A stretch of 64,000 nt of DNA from Cloacibacterium sp. (GTDB lineage: Bacteria > Bacteroidota > Bacteroidia > Flavobacteriales > Weeksellaceae). The notes beneath the pieces are model-generated. The model had not been told where the DNA came from. It worked only from the letters and a program-made list of their open reading frames with translations, and made no database searches. Both the position numbers and the translations under genes were made by a program. Position 1 is the first letter of the stretch, and each line of letters opens with the position of its first letter. This document shows positions 42,698-51,765 of this stretch, one piece after another. The DNA is taken from contig JAGOJI010000001.1 in the NCBI GenBank assembly GCA_017995195.1, positions 1 through 64,000 on the forward strand, in the 5' to 3' direction.

Positions 42698-42699
42698 AA

Positions 42700-42828
42700 T
42701 CCCCCTTTTCCCCAAAGGGGAGATTGGTGATTGAAATGAAATAAAATTAAAATTTATTTTTAATGAGTAACATCAGGAAAAATATGAACGACTCAACCAG
42801 TTTTCCCTCTTTGGGAGAAAGAGGGATT
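42700..42828. mobile_element. MITE-like element with CCC-rich palindromic ends, copy 2 (mraY-murD junction)
   Basis: Left end TCCCCCTTTTCCCCAAAGGG (42700 on) and right end TTTTCCCTCTTTGGGAGAAA (42801 on) are inverted relatives; the left 50 bases resemble copy 1 at 39349. The element starts 3 bases after the mraY stop and runs into the beginning of murD, whose first 21 or so codons it now encodes. Confidence 0.6.
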
Positions 42829-44154
42829 CGTATAGTAGTTTTAGGAGGTGGCGAAAGTGGTGTAGGAGCTGCATATTTGGCTAAGACGCAAGGTCTGGAG
42901 GTTTTTCTTTCGGACAAGGGAGCTATTAAAGAAAATTATAAAAAACAACTGATAGATTTCGAGATTGAATTTGAGGAAGGAAACCACGATGAAGAAAGGA
43001 TTTTACAAGCAGATTGGGTTATAAAATCTCCGGGAATTCCCAAAAAAGCAGATTTAATCCAAAAAATTCAGGCAAAAGGAATTCGCTTGTCTTCGGAAGT
43101 CGAGTTTGCAGCAGAATTTACCAATGCCAAAATCATAGCCATTACAGGAAGCAACGGGAAAACCACCACCACGTCTTTAATTTATCATATTCTAAAAAAT
43201 GATGATTTGAGTGTAGGCTTAGGTGGAAATATTGGTAAAAGTTTTGCCATGCAGGTGGCAAAAGAAAACCATGAGTATTATGTTCTTGAGGTAAGCAGCT
43301 TTCAGTTAGATGACATTCAGCATTTCAGGCCGTATATTTCTTTGTTGTTGAACTTAAGTCCCGATCATTTGGATCAGTACAACTATAATTACGAAGAATA
43401 CGCTTTGGCAAAGTTCAGAATTGCCGAAAATCAGGAGAACGACAACTATTTCATTTACAATAAAGATGATGAAATGAGTCAAAAACTTCTTCAGGAATTA
43501 GATTTAAGAGTGAAAAAAATTCCCTTCTCCATGAAGGAAAAACTCCATGAAGGAGCCTATACTGTTGATGAAGATTTAATTGTAAAACTCCACGATGAGT
43601 TTTCCATGAAAGTGGAAGAACTCTCTTTGGTGGGCAAGCACAATGTGGCGAATAGTTTGGCGGCAAGTATTGCAGGAAAACTACTCAATATAAGCAATGA
43701 AAGTATCCGAAATTCGCTGATGACTTTTCAGGCGGTTCCACACCGTTTAGAGCAAGTAGCAGAAATAGAAGGAGTAAAATACATCAATGATAGCAAAGCT
43801 ACCAACGTAAATGCTACTTATTACGCTTTGGAAAGTATGAAGACTCCAACCATTTGGATTGTAGGAGGAGTAGATAAAGGAAATGACTATACCGAGGTTG
43901 AGGATTTGGTCAAGAAAAAAGTGAAAGCCATTGTGTGTATGGGGTTGGATAATAGCAAATTGACATCTTTTTTTAAAGATAAAAAAGAATTGGTTTTTGA
44001 TACCTCAAGTATGGAAGAAGCCATTAGAGTATCCAAATCGTTGGCAGAAAATGGAGATACCGTATTGCTTTCGCCATGTTGTGCAAGTTTCGATTTGTTC
44101 AACAATTATGAACACCGAGGAGAGATGTTTAAAAAAGAAGTTCTGAAAAATTAA
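42763..44154 (+). CDS. murD: UDP-N-acetylmuramoylalanine-D-glutamate ligase MurD
   Basis: MurD adds D-glutamate to UDP-MurNAc-L-Ala. The 463-residue protein has the UDP-binding IVVLGGGESG near residues 24-33, the ATP loop AITGSNGKTTT near 127 and the NDSKATN block near 341. Its first 22 residues (containing STSFPSLGERG) come from the right end of the repeat element at 42700-42828; MurD proteins normally begin directly with the IVVLG strand. The native ATG seems to be lost, since ATT precedes CGT at 42826-42831. The start is 42763 or the in-frame ATG at 42784. Confidence 0.93.
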   Translation: MSNIRKNMNDSTSFPSLGERGIRIVVLGGGESGVGAAYLAKTQGLEVFLSDKGAIKENYKKQLIDFEIEFEEGNHDEERILQADWVIKSPGIPKKADLIQKIQAKGIRLSSEVEFAAEFTNAKIIAITGSNGKTTTTSLIYHILKNDDLSVGLGGNIGKSFAMQVAKENHEYYVLEVSSFQLDDIQHFRPYISLLLNLSPDHLDQYNYNYEEYALAKFRIAENQENDNYFIYNKDDEMSQKLLQELDLRVKKIPFSMKEKLHEGAYTVDEDLIVKLHDEFSMKVEELSLVGKHNVANSLAASIAGKLLNISNESIRNSLMTFQAVPHRLEQVAEIEGVKYINDSKATNVNATYYALESMKTPTIWIVGGVDKGNDYTEVEDLVKKKVKAIVCMGLDNSKLTSFFKDKKELVFDTSSMEEAIRVSKSLAENGDTVLLSPCCASFDLFNNYEHRGEMFKKEVLKN

Positions 44155-44166
44155 AAAAACATAAAA

Positions 44167-45393
44167 ATGGATTTACCCGTTCCGCATTTCGAATTACCTT
44201 TTTTCACCAATTTATTGATTTTGTTGGTGTTTTCAAGGTTATTGGGCGAACTTTTCGAAAGGTTCAACCAACCGTCCATGATTGGTGAAATCTTGGCAGG
44301 AATTATTTTAGGTCCATCTTTTTTCAACTTGATTCACAGAGGCGAGGAACTGAGGATTATTTCGGAGTTGGGTGTTTTTCTGTTGGTAATTATTGCCGGT
44401 TTGGAGATTAATTTCGATGATATTCTGAAATCCATGAAAGGAAGAAATCTCGTGATTTCTTTTATGGCATTTTTTCTGCCTCACTTTAGTGGCTTGGCGG
44501 TAGGGTATTTCTTTGGGAGAGATGCTATGGAAACAGTGTTTATAGGGCTTTGTGTAGCAATTACGGCACTTCCCGTGAGTATTAGGATTCTTATGGATTT
44601 AGGTAAAATAAACTCAGATGTTGGGCAGAAAATTATTTCTGTAGCTATTTTTGATGACGTATTGGCATTAACCATTTTGGGTATTTTGCTCAATATGAAA
44701 GATACCGATATGTCCTTGGTTTCAGTAATGAGGGTTTCGGCAGTTTCCATATTTAAACTTTTGGTTTTCTTAGCCATTTTATATTTTAGTTACTCCTTCA
44801 TTAAGAGAATTTCCAACAAAGAAAACTACTTAGAAAGGCAACTCAATCGTCTTTTATTGATTCTAAAAGGAAAAGAATCACTCTATGCCCTGTTTTTTGC
44901 ATTTGTACTGTTGTTTGCAACTATGACGGAGACTTTAGGTTTTCATTTCATTATAGGTTCTTTTTTCGCTGCCATGCTGATTAGCGAAAAATTAGTAGGA
45001 CATAGCCATATGGAATCGTTCCATAATACCACCAACAGTTTGGCAATGGGTTTTTTGGCACCTATCTTTTTTGCAGGAATAGGTCTGGAGTTTCAAATCT
45101 CCTCTATCAACAATTATGGGTTGTTGGTAGCGGTTTTGGTGGTTTCTTATTTATCAAAAATTATAGGAGGTTATTTGGGGGGAACAATTGCAGGTCTGAA
45201 CAAAAAAGTTTCGCTTACATTGGGTATAGGACTCAATGCCAGAGGAATAATGGAATTGGTAATCGCTAATATTGCCTACAAAGCCGGATTGATAGATTCC
45301 GAAATATTCTCCATCTTGGTAATTATGGGAATTGTAACGACACTTTCTACACCTATTATGTTGAAAAAAGCCTTTAAATACAGTGAAAGTTAG
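44167..45393 (+). CDS. Cation:proton antiporter (CPA2/KefB-type)
   Basis: A 408-residue integral membrane protein with about 12 helices and no C-terminal TrkA-N domain. N-terminal FNQPSMIGEILAGIILGPSF and the later ALPVSIRIL...FDDVLALTILGIL are CPA2 hallmarks, the Asp pair in IFDDVLA being the ion site. It would exchange Na+ or K+ for H+ across the inner membrane. Its place is odd: it sits between murD (12-base gap) and ftsW (0-base gap), where relatives have murD-ftsW directly. The tight spacing means co-transcription with the wall genes. Confidence 0.85.
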   Translation: MDLPVPHFELPFFTNLLILLVFSRLLGELFERFNQPSMIGEILAGIILGPSFFNLIHRGEELRIISELGVFLLVIIAGLEINFDDILKSMKGRNLVISFMAFFLPHFSGLAVGYFFGRDAMETVFIGLCVAITALPVSIRILMDLGKINSDVGQKIISVAIFDDVLALTILGILLNMKDTDMSLVSVMRVSAVSIFKLLVFLAILYFSYSFIKRISNKENYLERQLNRLLLILKGKESLYALFFAFVLLFATMTETLGFHFIIGSFFAAMLISEKLVGHSHMESFHNTTNSLAMGFLAPIFFAGIGLEFQISSINNYGLLVAVLVVSYLSKIIGGYLGGTIAGLNKKVSLTLGIGLNARGIMELVIANIAYKAGLIDSEIFSILVIMGIVTTLSTPIMLKKAFKYSES

Positions 45394-46638
45394 ATGATGG
45401 AATACACACAAAACATACAGGAAAATAAATTTGAACTGCTAAAGGGCGATAAAGTCCTTTGGTCGGTGATTTTGTTGATTTCCTTGTTCTCCATTTTCCC
45501 GGTGTACTCCGCAAGTTCTAATTTGGAATATATTGTAAATACAGGAACCACTACCAGTCATATCCTAAAGCACGGTTTTTTTGTCTTTTTAGGGTTGGCA
45601 ATTATGCGAGGCGTGGGTATGATAAAATACGAATACATTGGTAAACTGAGCAGTATTCTTTTGGGTATTATGGTGGTTCTGTTGTTACTTACCATGTTTG
45701 CCGGGCAGAAAATAGACGGGGCAAGTGCTTCGCGGTGGTTAAAAATACCCGGAACTCCTATCTCGTTTCAGCCGTCTACTTTTGCGTACCTAATGCTGGT
45801 TATTTATTTGTGCAGGTTTTTAACAAAAAACGTAAAAAGAGAGCGACTTCCTATTGAGAATATCGTATATGTTTTTGGTCCCGTATTATTGGTCTTTATT
45901 TTAGTGGCAAAAGACAATGGCTCTACAGCACTTATGATTTTAATGGTTGCTATGGTTGTTATGGTTATTGGTCAGTTTGCCAGAAAATATATTATAGGAT
46001 TTATAGGCGTATCGGTTTTATTGGTAGGTGTTTTTCTGTTTTTAGCACTGAAAACAGATCTCATCAAAAGCAACCGTGTACATACTTGGATGAGTCGTAT
46101 CGAAACATTTAGCAATGCAAAGAAAACCGATGAAGTCCAAAGCGAAAGTCTAAAGGCAAAAAATTATCAGGTTACTCAGGCAAAAGCGGCTATTATTCAT
46201 GGTGGGATAACAGGCATAGGGCCGGGAAAAAGTGCATTAAAACAGTCTTTGCCACAGTCGGTTTCAGATTTTATTTTTGCTATTATCGTAGAAGAATACG
46301 GACTTATAGGAGCATTTGTTTTAATCTCGCTGTATCTCATTATGATGATTCGCATTGTAATGATTGCCAGTAAAATGCCTGCATTTTTTGGGAGTTTGCT
46401 CGTGTTGAGTTTGGGAATTATGATTTTCGTACAACTTGCGGTGAATATTGCTGTTGCCGTCAATTTAATTCCGGTTACGGGACAACCATTACCGTTAATA
46501 AGTTATGGAGGAACATCTATGTTAGTAACGTATTTACAGTTGGGAATTATTTTGAACGTAAGTTCCCGAATTCAGGTGTACGACGAGGAAGGAATGGGCA
46601 AGAAACAGAATATTGAGGAGATTAATGATATAGCGTAA
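45394..46638 (+). CDS. ftsW: Septal peptidoglycan glycosyltransferase FtsW (SEDS)
   Basis: FtsW polymerises lipid II at the septum with FtsI. The 414-residue protein has about ten helices. The SEDS signatures are the periplasmic block GIGPGKSALKQSLPQSVSDFIFAIIVEEYG (split here: GIGPGKS at about 271 and DFIFAI.EEYG at about 288) and NLIPVTGQPLPLISYGG near 361. Two ATGs lie side by side directly after the antiporter stop (45394 and 45397); either can be the start. Confidence 0.95.
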   Translation: MMEYTQNIQENKFELLKGDKVLWSVILLISLFSIFPVYSASSNLEYIVNTGTTTSHILKHGFFVFLGLAIMRGVGMIKYEYIGKLSSILLGIMVVLLLLTMFAGQKIDGASASRWLKIPGTPISFQPSTFAYLMLVIYLCRFLTKNVKRERLPIENIVYVFGPVLLVFILVAKDNGSTALMILMVAMVVMVIGQFARKYIIGFIGVSVLLVGVFLFLALKTDLIKSNRVHTWMSRIETFSNAKKTDEVQSESLKAKNYQVTQAKAAIIHGGITGIGPGKSALKQSLPQSVSDFIFAIIVEEYGLIGAFVLISLYLIMMIRIVMIASKMPAFFGSLLVLSLGIMIFVQLAVNIAVAVNLIPVTGQPLPLISYGGTSMLVTYLQLGIILNVSSRIQVYDEEGMGKKQNIEEINDIA

Positions 46639-46735
46639 AGAAAATTTGTTCGAAAATTTCATGATCAATGAACATCGAAAACAAAATGAATTCAGAGAAT
46701 TTTTTTGAATTTATTTAATTAAAAAAAGACAAAAA

Positions 46736-47878
46736 ATGTCAAACAATTTTGAACATATAGCCCAAAATCAGAAACCAAGATCCATTCGTGTTCTCATGAG
46801 TGGCGGTGGAACAGGAGGGCATATTTTCCCTGCAGTTGCCATTGCACAGGAAATCCAAAAGCGATTTCCCGATGCCGAGTTTTTGTTCATCGGTGCCGAA
46901 AACAAAATGGAAATGGAGAAAATTCCACAAGCAGGATTCAAAATTGTAGGCTTAAATATTGCGGGGTTTGATCGGGGTAATTTATTGAAAAATATAGGTT
47001 TACCATTCAAAGTGATTTCAAGTTTATTGAAAGCAAGAAAAATAATTAAGAATTTCAAACCCGATTTTGCCGTAGGAACAGGTGGCTTTGCAAGTGGACC
47101 GGCACTTTTTGTAGCCTCAAGTTTGGGTGTTCCTGTTTTTGTGCAAGAACAAAATTCTTTGCCGGGGAAAACAAATGTTTTTTTATCCAAAAAAGCAAAA
47201 GCAGTGTTTACGGCATATCCGAATATGGATCGTTTTTTTGCAAAAACAAAGACCTTATTTTTAGGAAATCCTATCCGTCAAAACATTATTAATGATTTAA
47301 TTGATGGTGATTTGGCCAAAGAAAAATTAGGGTTAGATAAAAATAAATTAACGATTCTATCCGTGGGTGGTTCACTCGGTTCCCGAACCTTGAACAACGG
47401 TTGGCAAGATCATTTAGAAAATTTAAAAGAAAAAGACTATCAACTCATTTGGCAAACCGGGAAGCTGGATTTTGAGAATTTAAGTAAAGAATCTCAAATC
47501 TCAAATCTCAAATCTCAAATCTCGCTTCGCGAATTTATTTCCGACATGGCACTTGCTTATTCAGCTGCAGATGTTATTGTTTCTCGGGCAGGAGCTATTG
47601 CAATTTCGGAATTAGCCATGGCGAAAAAACCGGTTTTGCTAGTGCCGTTTCCTTTTGCGGCAGAAGACCATCAAACCAAAAATGCCGAAACCTTGGTGCA
47701 AAAAAATGCAGCAAGAATGGTAAAAGATACCGAAATGAAAGACAAATTTTGGAGCACATTGATGGAAATTTGCGAAAATGAAAAATTGAGACAAGAAATG
47801 TCCAAAAATCTCGAATTTTTTGCAAAACCAAAAGCAACAGAGGAGATTGTAGATGAAATAATAAATGAGATAATGTGA
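46736..47878 (+). CDS. murG: Lipid II synthase MurG
   Basis: MurG transfers GlcNAc from UDP-GlcNAc to lipid I at the inner face of the membrane. The 380-residue GT28 protein has the acceptor loop MSGGGTGGHIFPA near residues 21-33, a second Gly-rich loop GTGGFASGPAL near 121, and the UDP-GlcNAc site VSRAGAIAISELAM near 281. An N-terminal 17-residue polar extension precedes the first strand. Oddly, codons for about residues 252-263 are made of a 7-bp tandem repeat (47491-47523), giving the 7-residue peptide period SQISNLK; the following FISDMALAYSAAD is normal. Confidence 0.95.
   Translation: MSNNFEHIAQNQKPRSIRVLMSGGGTGGHIFPAVAIAQEIQKRFPDAEFLFIGAENKMEMEKIPQAGFKIVGLNIAGFDRGNLLKNIGLPFKVISSLLKARKIIKNFKPDFAVGTGGFASGPALFVASSLGVPVFVQEQNSLPGKTNVFLSKKAKAVFTAYPNMDRFFAKTKTLFLGNPIRQNIINDLIDGDLAKEKLGLDKNKLTILSVGGSLGSRTLNNGWQDHLENLKEKDYQLIWQTGKLDFENLSKESQISNLKSQISLREFISDMALAYSAADVIVSRAGAIAISELAMAKKPVLLVPFPFAAEDHQTKNAETLVQKNAARMVKDTEMKDKFWSTLMEICENEKLRQEMSKNLEFFAKPKATEEIVDEIINEIM
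47491..47523 (+). repeat. 7-bp tandem repeat inside murG
   Basis: ATCTCAA is repeated four times in a row, followed by ATCTC of a fifth copy. Because 7 is not a multiple of 3, gain or loss of one unit would frameshift murG. A similar 7-bp array (ATTCAAA type) is at 55871-55905. Confidence 0.85.
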
Positions 47879-47883
47879 AAATG

Positions 47884-47934
47884 AGGTAATTAGATTATAC
47901 AAAATCAGCATATAATCTAATTATCAAATTACCT
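47884..47934. repeat. Palindrome in the murG-murC spacer
   Basis: AATTAGATTATA (47888-47899) and TATAATCTAATT (47911-47922) are a perfect 12-bp inverted repeat, flanked by AGGT (47884) and ACCT (to 47934). It takes up nearly all of the 63-base spacer. No T tract follows on the plus strand. Confidence 0.65.
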
Positions 47935-47941
47935 AATTAAT

Positions 47942-49288
47942 ATGAAAAACTATCAGAACTTCTACTTCATAGGAATCGGTGGCATTGGAATGTCGGCTTT
48001 GGCAAGATATTTCCATTCCCTTGGCAAAAATGTTTTGGGCTACGATAAAACCGAAACCAAACTTACCTCCGCCTTGGTTTCAGAAGGAATTGATGTTATT
48101 TTTGAAGATAAAATTGATGACAGAATTTCGGCTTTAGACCCCGAAAATACGTTGGTTGTTTATACACCGGCAATCAAAAAATTGGAAATTCTCGATTATT
48201 TTAATAATCAAAAATTTGAAGTGCTGAAACGAGCAAAAGTTCTGGGTTTAATCACCGAAAATACAGATTGCATAGCGGTTGCAGGCACACACGGGAAAAC
48301 CACAACCTCAACTTTGGTTGCACATTTGTGCAAAGTTGCCGATTTGCCTTTCTCATGTTTTTTAGGTGGAATTTCCGAAAACTTCAAATCCAATTTTCTT
48401 TTTAATGGTACAAAATATTCGGTTCTGGAAGCTGATGAGTACGACAGAAGTTTCCTTAACCTATCGCCGGATTGGGCAGTAATTACTTCTACCGATGCCG
48501 ATCATTTAGACATTTATGGTGACCGAGATACCATTGAAAAAGGCTTCAAAGAATTTGCCAATTTAGTTCCAAATTCTAAGCAATTGTTTGTGAGAAAAGG
48601 CATTGAAATTGGTAGAGATTCAAAAACATATGCAGTAAACGAAGAAGCGGATTTCTACTCTAATAATTTGCGAATGAAGGGGCACGATATTTTCTTCGAC
48701 TTTAATTACGATGGTAAAAAAGAAGAATTTCAGTGGCAAATTCCGGGAATTCACAACGTGGAAAATGCGACAGCGGCAATTGCACTTTTACACAACTTAG
48801 GTGTTGATTTTGATACGATTAAAAAAGGAATTTCGAGTTTCAAAGGCATCAAACGCCGCTACACCAAACATATTTTTGAAAACGGAAAAGTATATATTGA
48901 CGATTATGCACATCACCCAACCGAACTGAATGCCGTAATTGGTTCGATTCGTGCCTTTAATCCGGATAAAAAACTGTTAGTGGTTTTTCAACCGCATTTG
49001 TTCAGTCGAACTCGGGATTTTGCAGATGGGTTTGCTGAGAGTATTTCTCAGGCAGATGAATTGATGTTGTTAGATATTTATCCGGCACGCGAATTACAGG
49101 AAAATTTTGAGGGGATTACCTCGGATTGGTTATTAGAAAAAGTGACTTTAACTCAAAAAGAGGTTTGCAGTTTAGGAGAAGCCTTCAATAAAATAAAAGA
49201 AAAAGAATTTGATGTTTTACTTACCGTTGGTGCAGGAAACATCGATACTTTGTATGACCCAATTATGGAGTGGTTGGGGAATTTGTAG
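47942..49288 (+). CDS. murC: UDP-N-acetylmuramate-L-alanine ligase MurC
   Basis: MurC adds L-alanine to UDP-MurNAc, the first step of the stem peptide. The 448-residue protein has the N-terminal GIGGIGMSALARYF loop at about residues 11-24, the ATP loop AVAGTHGKTTT near 115 and EADEYDRSF near 160. DDYAHHPTEL near 320 is the other strong MurC marker. It follows a palindromic spacer after murG and is followed by a small ATCGCAA-ended element before ftsQ. Confidence 0.95.
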   Translation: MKNYQNFYFIGIGGIGMSALARYFHSLGKNVLGYDKTETKLTSALVSEGIDVIFEDKIDDRISALDPENTLVVYTPAIKKLEILDYFNNQKFEVLKRAKVLGLITENTDCIAVAGTHGKTTTSTLVAHLCKVADLPFSCFLGGISENFKSNFLFNGTKYSVLEADEYDRSFLNLSPDWAVITSTDADHLDIYGDRDTIEKGFKEFANLVPNSKQLFVRKGIEIGRDSKTYAVNEEADFYSNNLRMKGHDIFFDFNYDGKKEEFQWQIPGIHNVENATAAIALLHNLGVDFDTIKKGISSFKGIKRRYTKHIFENGKVYIDDYAHHPTELNAVIGSIRAFNPDKKLLVVFQPHLFSRTRDFADGFAESISQADELMLLDIYPARELQENFEGITSDWLLEKVTLTQKEVCSLGEAFNKIKEKEFDVLLTVGAGNIDTLYDPIMEWLGNL

Positions 49289-49298
49289 TTTATAATTA

Positions 49299-49360
49299 AT
49301 CGCAAAGAAGACAAAACTTTTTTTGAACACGCATCATGTTGTCAAATTAATCCTTGCGAT
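49299..49360. repeat. Short element with ATCGCAA ends (murC-ftsQ spacer)
   Basis: ATCGCAAAG (49299-49307) and CCTTGCGAT (49352-49360) are inverted at 7 of 9 positions, the second being the exact inverse of the ATCGCAAGG end at 9619. The 62-bp stretch lies 10 bases after the murC stop. Confidence 0.45.
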
Positions 49361-49397
49361 AGAATATAAAAATTAGTAAAAGTTTTAGTTGAAATAA

Positions 49398-50324
49398 ATG
49401 AAAAACAAATACAGAATATTAAAAATCATCTTCACGGTAGGAACCCTTGTTTTCCTGCTCAATTTTTCGTTGAAAAGATTCAACGAAAAAGAAGTTGATT
49501 CTGTTTCTGTAAAGCTCAACGATAGCAAAACGCCGGTTTATTTTATTGATGAAAAAGACGTAAAAGAAATCGTAAAAAAATACAATCCTACCCGAAAAAT
49601 TGGCGACATCAATATTCCCGAATTAGAAAAAAAACTCAATCAACTTCCGGCAATTGATAGTGCAAATGTATACTTAAATCTCAATGGAAAACTCAATTTA
49701 GACATCAAACAGAGAGTGCCCGTTTTTAGATTAAACAACGGAAGAAAAGACTTCTACGTAGACGAAAAAGGCATAGAATTTCCTATTTCCAAAAATTATT
49801 CGCACCCGTGTATGTTGGTTTCTGGCGATGTGAAGAGGAAAGAATATCCGAAACTAATAGAACTGGTACAGAGTATTGATCAAGATGAATTTAGTCGAAA
49901 TTTTTTCGTGGGAATCAGCAAAGAAGGGCAGAATTTCAATCTTTTAACCAACGAAGGAAATTATAAAGTAGAAATTGGAGATTTAGATAATATAGAGTTC
50001 AAGGTAAAGGGGTTTAAAACATTTGTAGAAAAATATTTGGTATTCCAAGACCCAATGAAATATGCTAAAATTTCAGTAAAATATAATAACCAGATTGTTA
50101 CCACCCTGAACAAAGGCTTCAAAGGAGCGGATAGTTTAAACACTTATATAAGAACCGAAAACACCCCTAAAACTGTACCTGTAGCCGTATCTAAGCCAAC
50201 AGTACAAAAACAGGAAGTGGTAAAATCTGCACCACCGAAGGAAAAAAAGAAAGAGTCAATTCAATCAAAAGAAACAAAAAAAGCTACAAAACCTGAGAAA
50301 AAGGACAATAAAAACAAAAAATAA
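49398..50324 (+). CDS. ftsQ: Cell division protein FtsQ
   Basis: A 308-residue bitopic protein: short basic N-terminus, one membrane helix at about residues 8-24 (IIFTVGTLVFLLNFS), then a POTRA-like domain at about 30-105 (VYFIDEKDVKEIV...INIPELEKKLNQLPAIDSANVYLNLNGKL in pattern) and a beta domain. Position just ahead of ftsA-ftsZ supports FtsQ, the divisome scaffold. The C-terminal 60 residues are an unusual Lys/Pro/Glu-rich tail that should be disordered. Confidence 0.87.
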   Translation: MKNKYRILKIIFTVGTLVFLLNFSLKRFNEKEVDSVSVKLNDSKTPVYFIDEKDVKEIVKKYNPTRKIGDINIPELEKKLNQLPAIDSANVYLNLNGKLNLDIKQRVPVFRLNNGRKDFYVDEKGIEFPISKNYSHPCMLVSGDVKRKEYPKLIELVQSIDQDEFSRNFFVGISKEGQNFNLLTNEGNYKVEIGDLDNIEFKVKGFKTFVEKYLVFQDPMKYAKISVKYNNQIVTTLNKGFKGADSLNTYIRTENTPKTVPVAVSKPTVQKQEVVKSAPPKEKKKESIQSKETKKATKPEKKDNKNKK

Positions 50325-50388
50325 TATTATATTAACACATCAAATACACTCTTTATTAAAATAAGAGTGAAGACAAAAAGCATAAAAA

Positions 50389-51753
50389 ATGGAAACGCAC
50401 GAATATTCAGTAGGGCTCGATATTGGAACTACCAAAATTGTAGCTATTGTCGGTAGAAGAAACACACACGGAAAAATAGAGGTTCTCGGAGTAGGCAAAG
50501 CAAAAAGTTTGGGTGTTCACAAAGGTATTGTGAACAACATTTCACAAACCATAAGCTCCATAAAAGCCGCTATTTCAGAAGCCGAAAAATCGGCAGGAGT
50601 TCCCATCAAAAAAGTAACCGTGGGAATTGCCGGCAAACACATTCGCAGTTTGCAACACTCAGATTATATCATGCGTGAAAATCCCGACGTGTATATTACC
50701 GAAGACGATATTGAACGCCTAAAAGATCAAGTGAAAAAACTGGTTATGCTTCCCGGTGAAGAGATTATCCATGTTTTACCACAGGAATACAAAGTAGATT
50801 CTGAAGGCGAAATTCAGGAGCCTGTTGGTATGCACGGCAAACGTTTAGAGGCTAATTTTCATGTGGTAGTAGGGCAAATGAGTTCCATTAAAAACATAGC
50901 TCGTTGTGTTCGTGAAGCAGGCTTGGAAATGGAAGCACTTACCTTGGAGCCATTAGCCTCATCAGAAGCGGTATTGACCACGGAAGAAAAAGAAGCCGGA
51001 GTTGCCATTGTAGACATTGGTGGCGGAACTACGGATATTGCAATTTTTAAAGACAATATTATTCGCCATACTTGCGTAATTCCTTATGGCGGAGGCATTA
51101 TTACAGATGACATCAAAGAAGGTTGCTCTATTATCGAAAAACACGCCGAACAATTAAAAGTAAAATTCGGTTCTGCCGTTCCCGATTTGGAGAAAGATTC
51201 TACCTTCGTTACCATTCCCGGATTACACGGGCGTCCCGATAAAGAAATTTCTCTGAAATCTTTGGCAAGCATCATCAATGCACGCGTAGAAGAAATTTTG
51301 GAAATGGTAAACACCGAGTTAAAAGCCTATGGAGCTTACGAACAAAAAAGAAAACTCATTGCAGGAATTGTTTTAACGGGTGGAGGATCCAACTTGAGAC
51401 ACCTTCGTCAGCTAGCCAACTATACCACCGGTTTTGATGCAAGAATTGGTTTTGCCAATGAATACATTGCCAACGATAAGAACCAATATCTCAAAAGTCC
51501 GGAATTTGCTACTTCTATAGGCTTACTCATGGAAAGTTTAAAAATTAATGACCGAAAACTTCCTGAAACAACTCACGAAGAAGTAAAAATAGAAACACCT
51601 TCTCAAAATGTAGCTGTAGCCTCTTCTTCTGAAGAAACCAAAATAGAGCTTCCAAAGGAAGAGAAAAAGGCAACGAATACGGGTAACTTCAAACCAACCT
51701 TCGGGCAGTCCATTTTAGAAAAGGTTAAAAAATTCTTTGAAGAAGTAGAATAA
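50389..51753 (+). CDS. ftsA: Cell division protein FtsA
   Basis: FtsA is the actin-like protein that ties FtsZ to the membrane. The 454-residue protein has the phosphate-1 motif VGLDIGTTKIVAIVG at residues 8-22, the phosphate-2 motif VDIGGGTTDIAIF near 207 and the adenosine motif GIVLTGGGSNL near 327. After an acidic, variable linker it ends in an amphipathic helix (FGQSILEKVKKFFEEVE), the membrane-targeting sequence. A small palindromic element (51766-51810) separates it from ftsZ. Confidence 0.96.
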   Translation: METHEYSVGLDIGTTKIVAIVGRRNTHGKIEVLGVGKAKSLGVHKGIVNNISQTISSIKAAISEAEKSAGVPIKKVTVGIAGKHIRSLQHSDYIMRENPDVYITEDDIERLKDQVKKLVMLPGEEIIHVLPQEYKVDSEGEIQEPVGMHGKRLEANFHVVVGQMSSIKNIARCVREAGLEMEALTLEPLASSEAVLTTEEKEAGVAIVDIGGGTTDIAIFKDNIIRHTCVIPYGGGIITDDIKEGCSIIEKHAEQLKVKFGSAVPDLEKDSTFVTIPGLHGRPDKEISLKSLASIINARVEEILEMVNTELKAYGAYEQKRKLIAGIVLTGGGSNLRHLRQLANYTTGFDARIGFANEYIANDKNQYLKSPEFATSIGLLMESLKINDRKLPETTHEEVKIETPSQNVAVASSSEETKIELPKEEKKATNTGNFKPTFGQSILEKVKKFFEEVE

Positions 51754-51765
51754 TAAAAAAATAAA

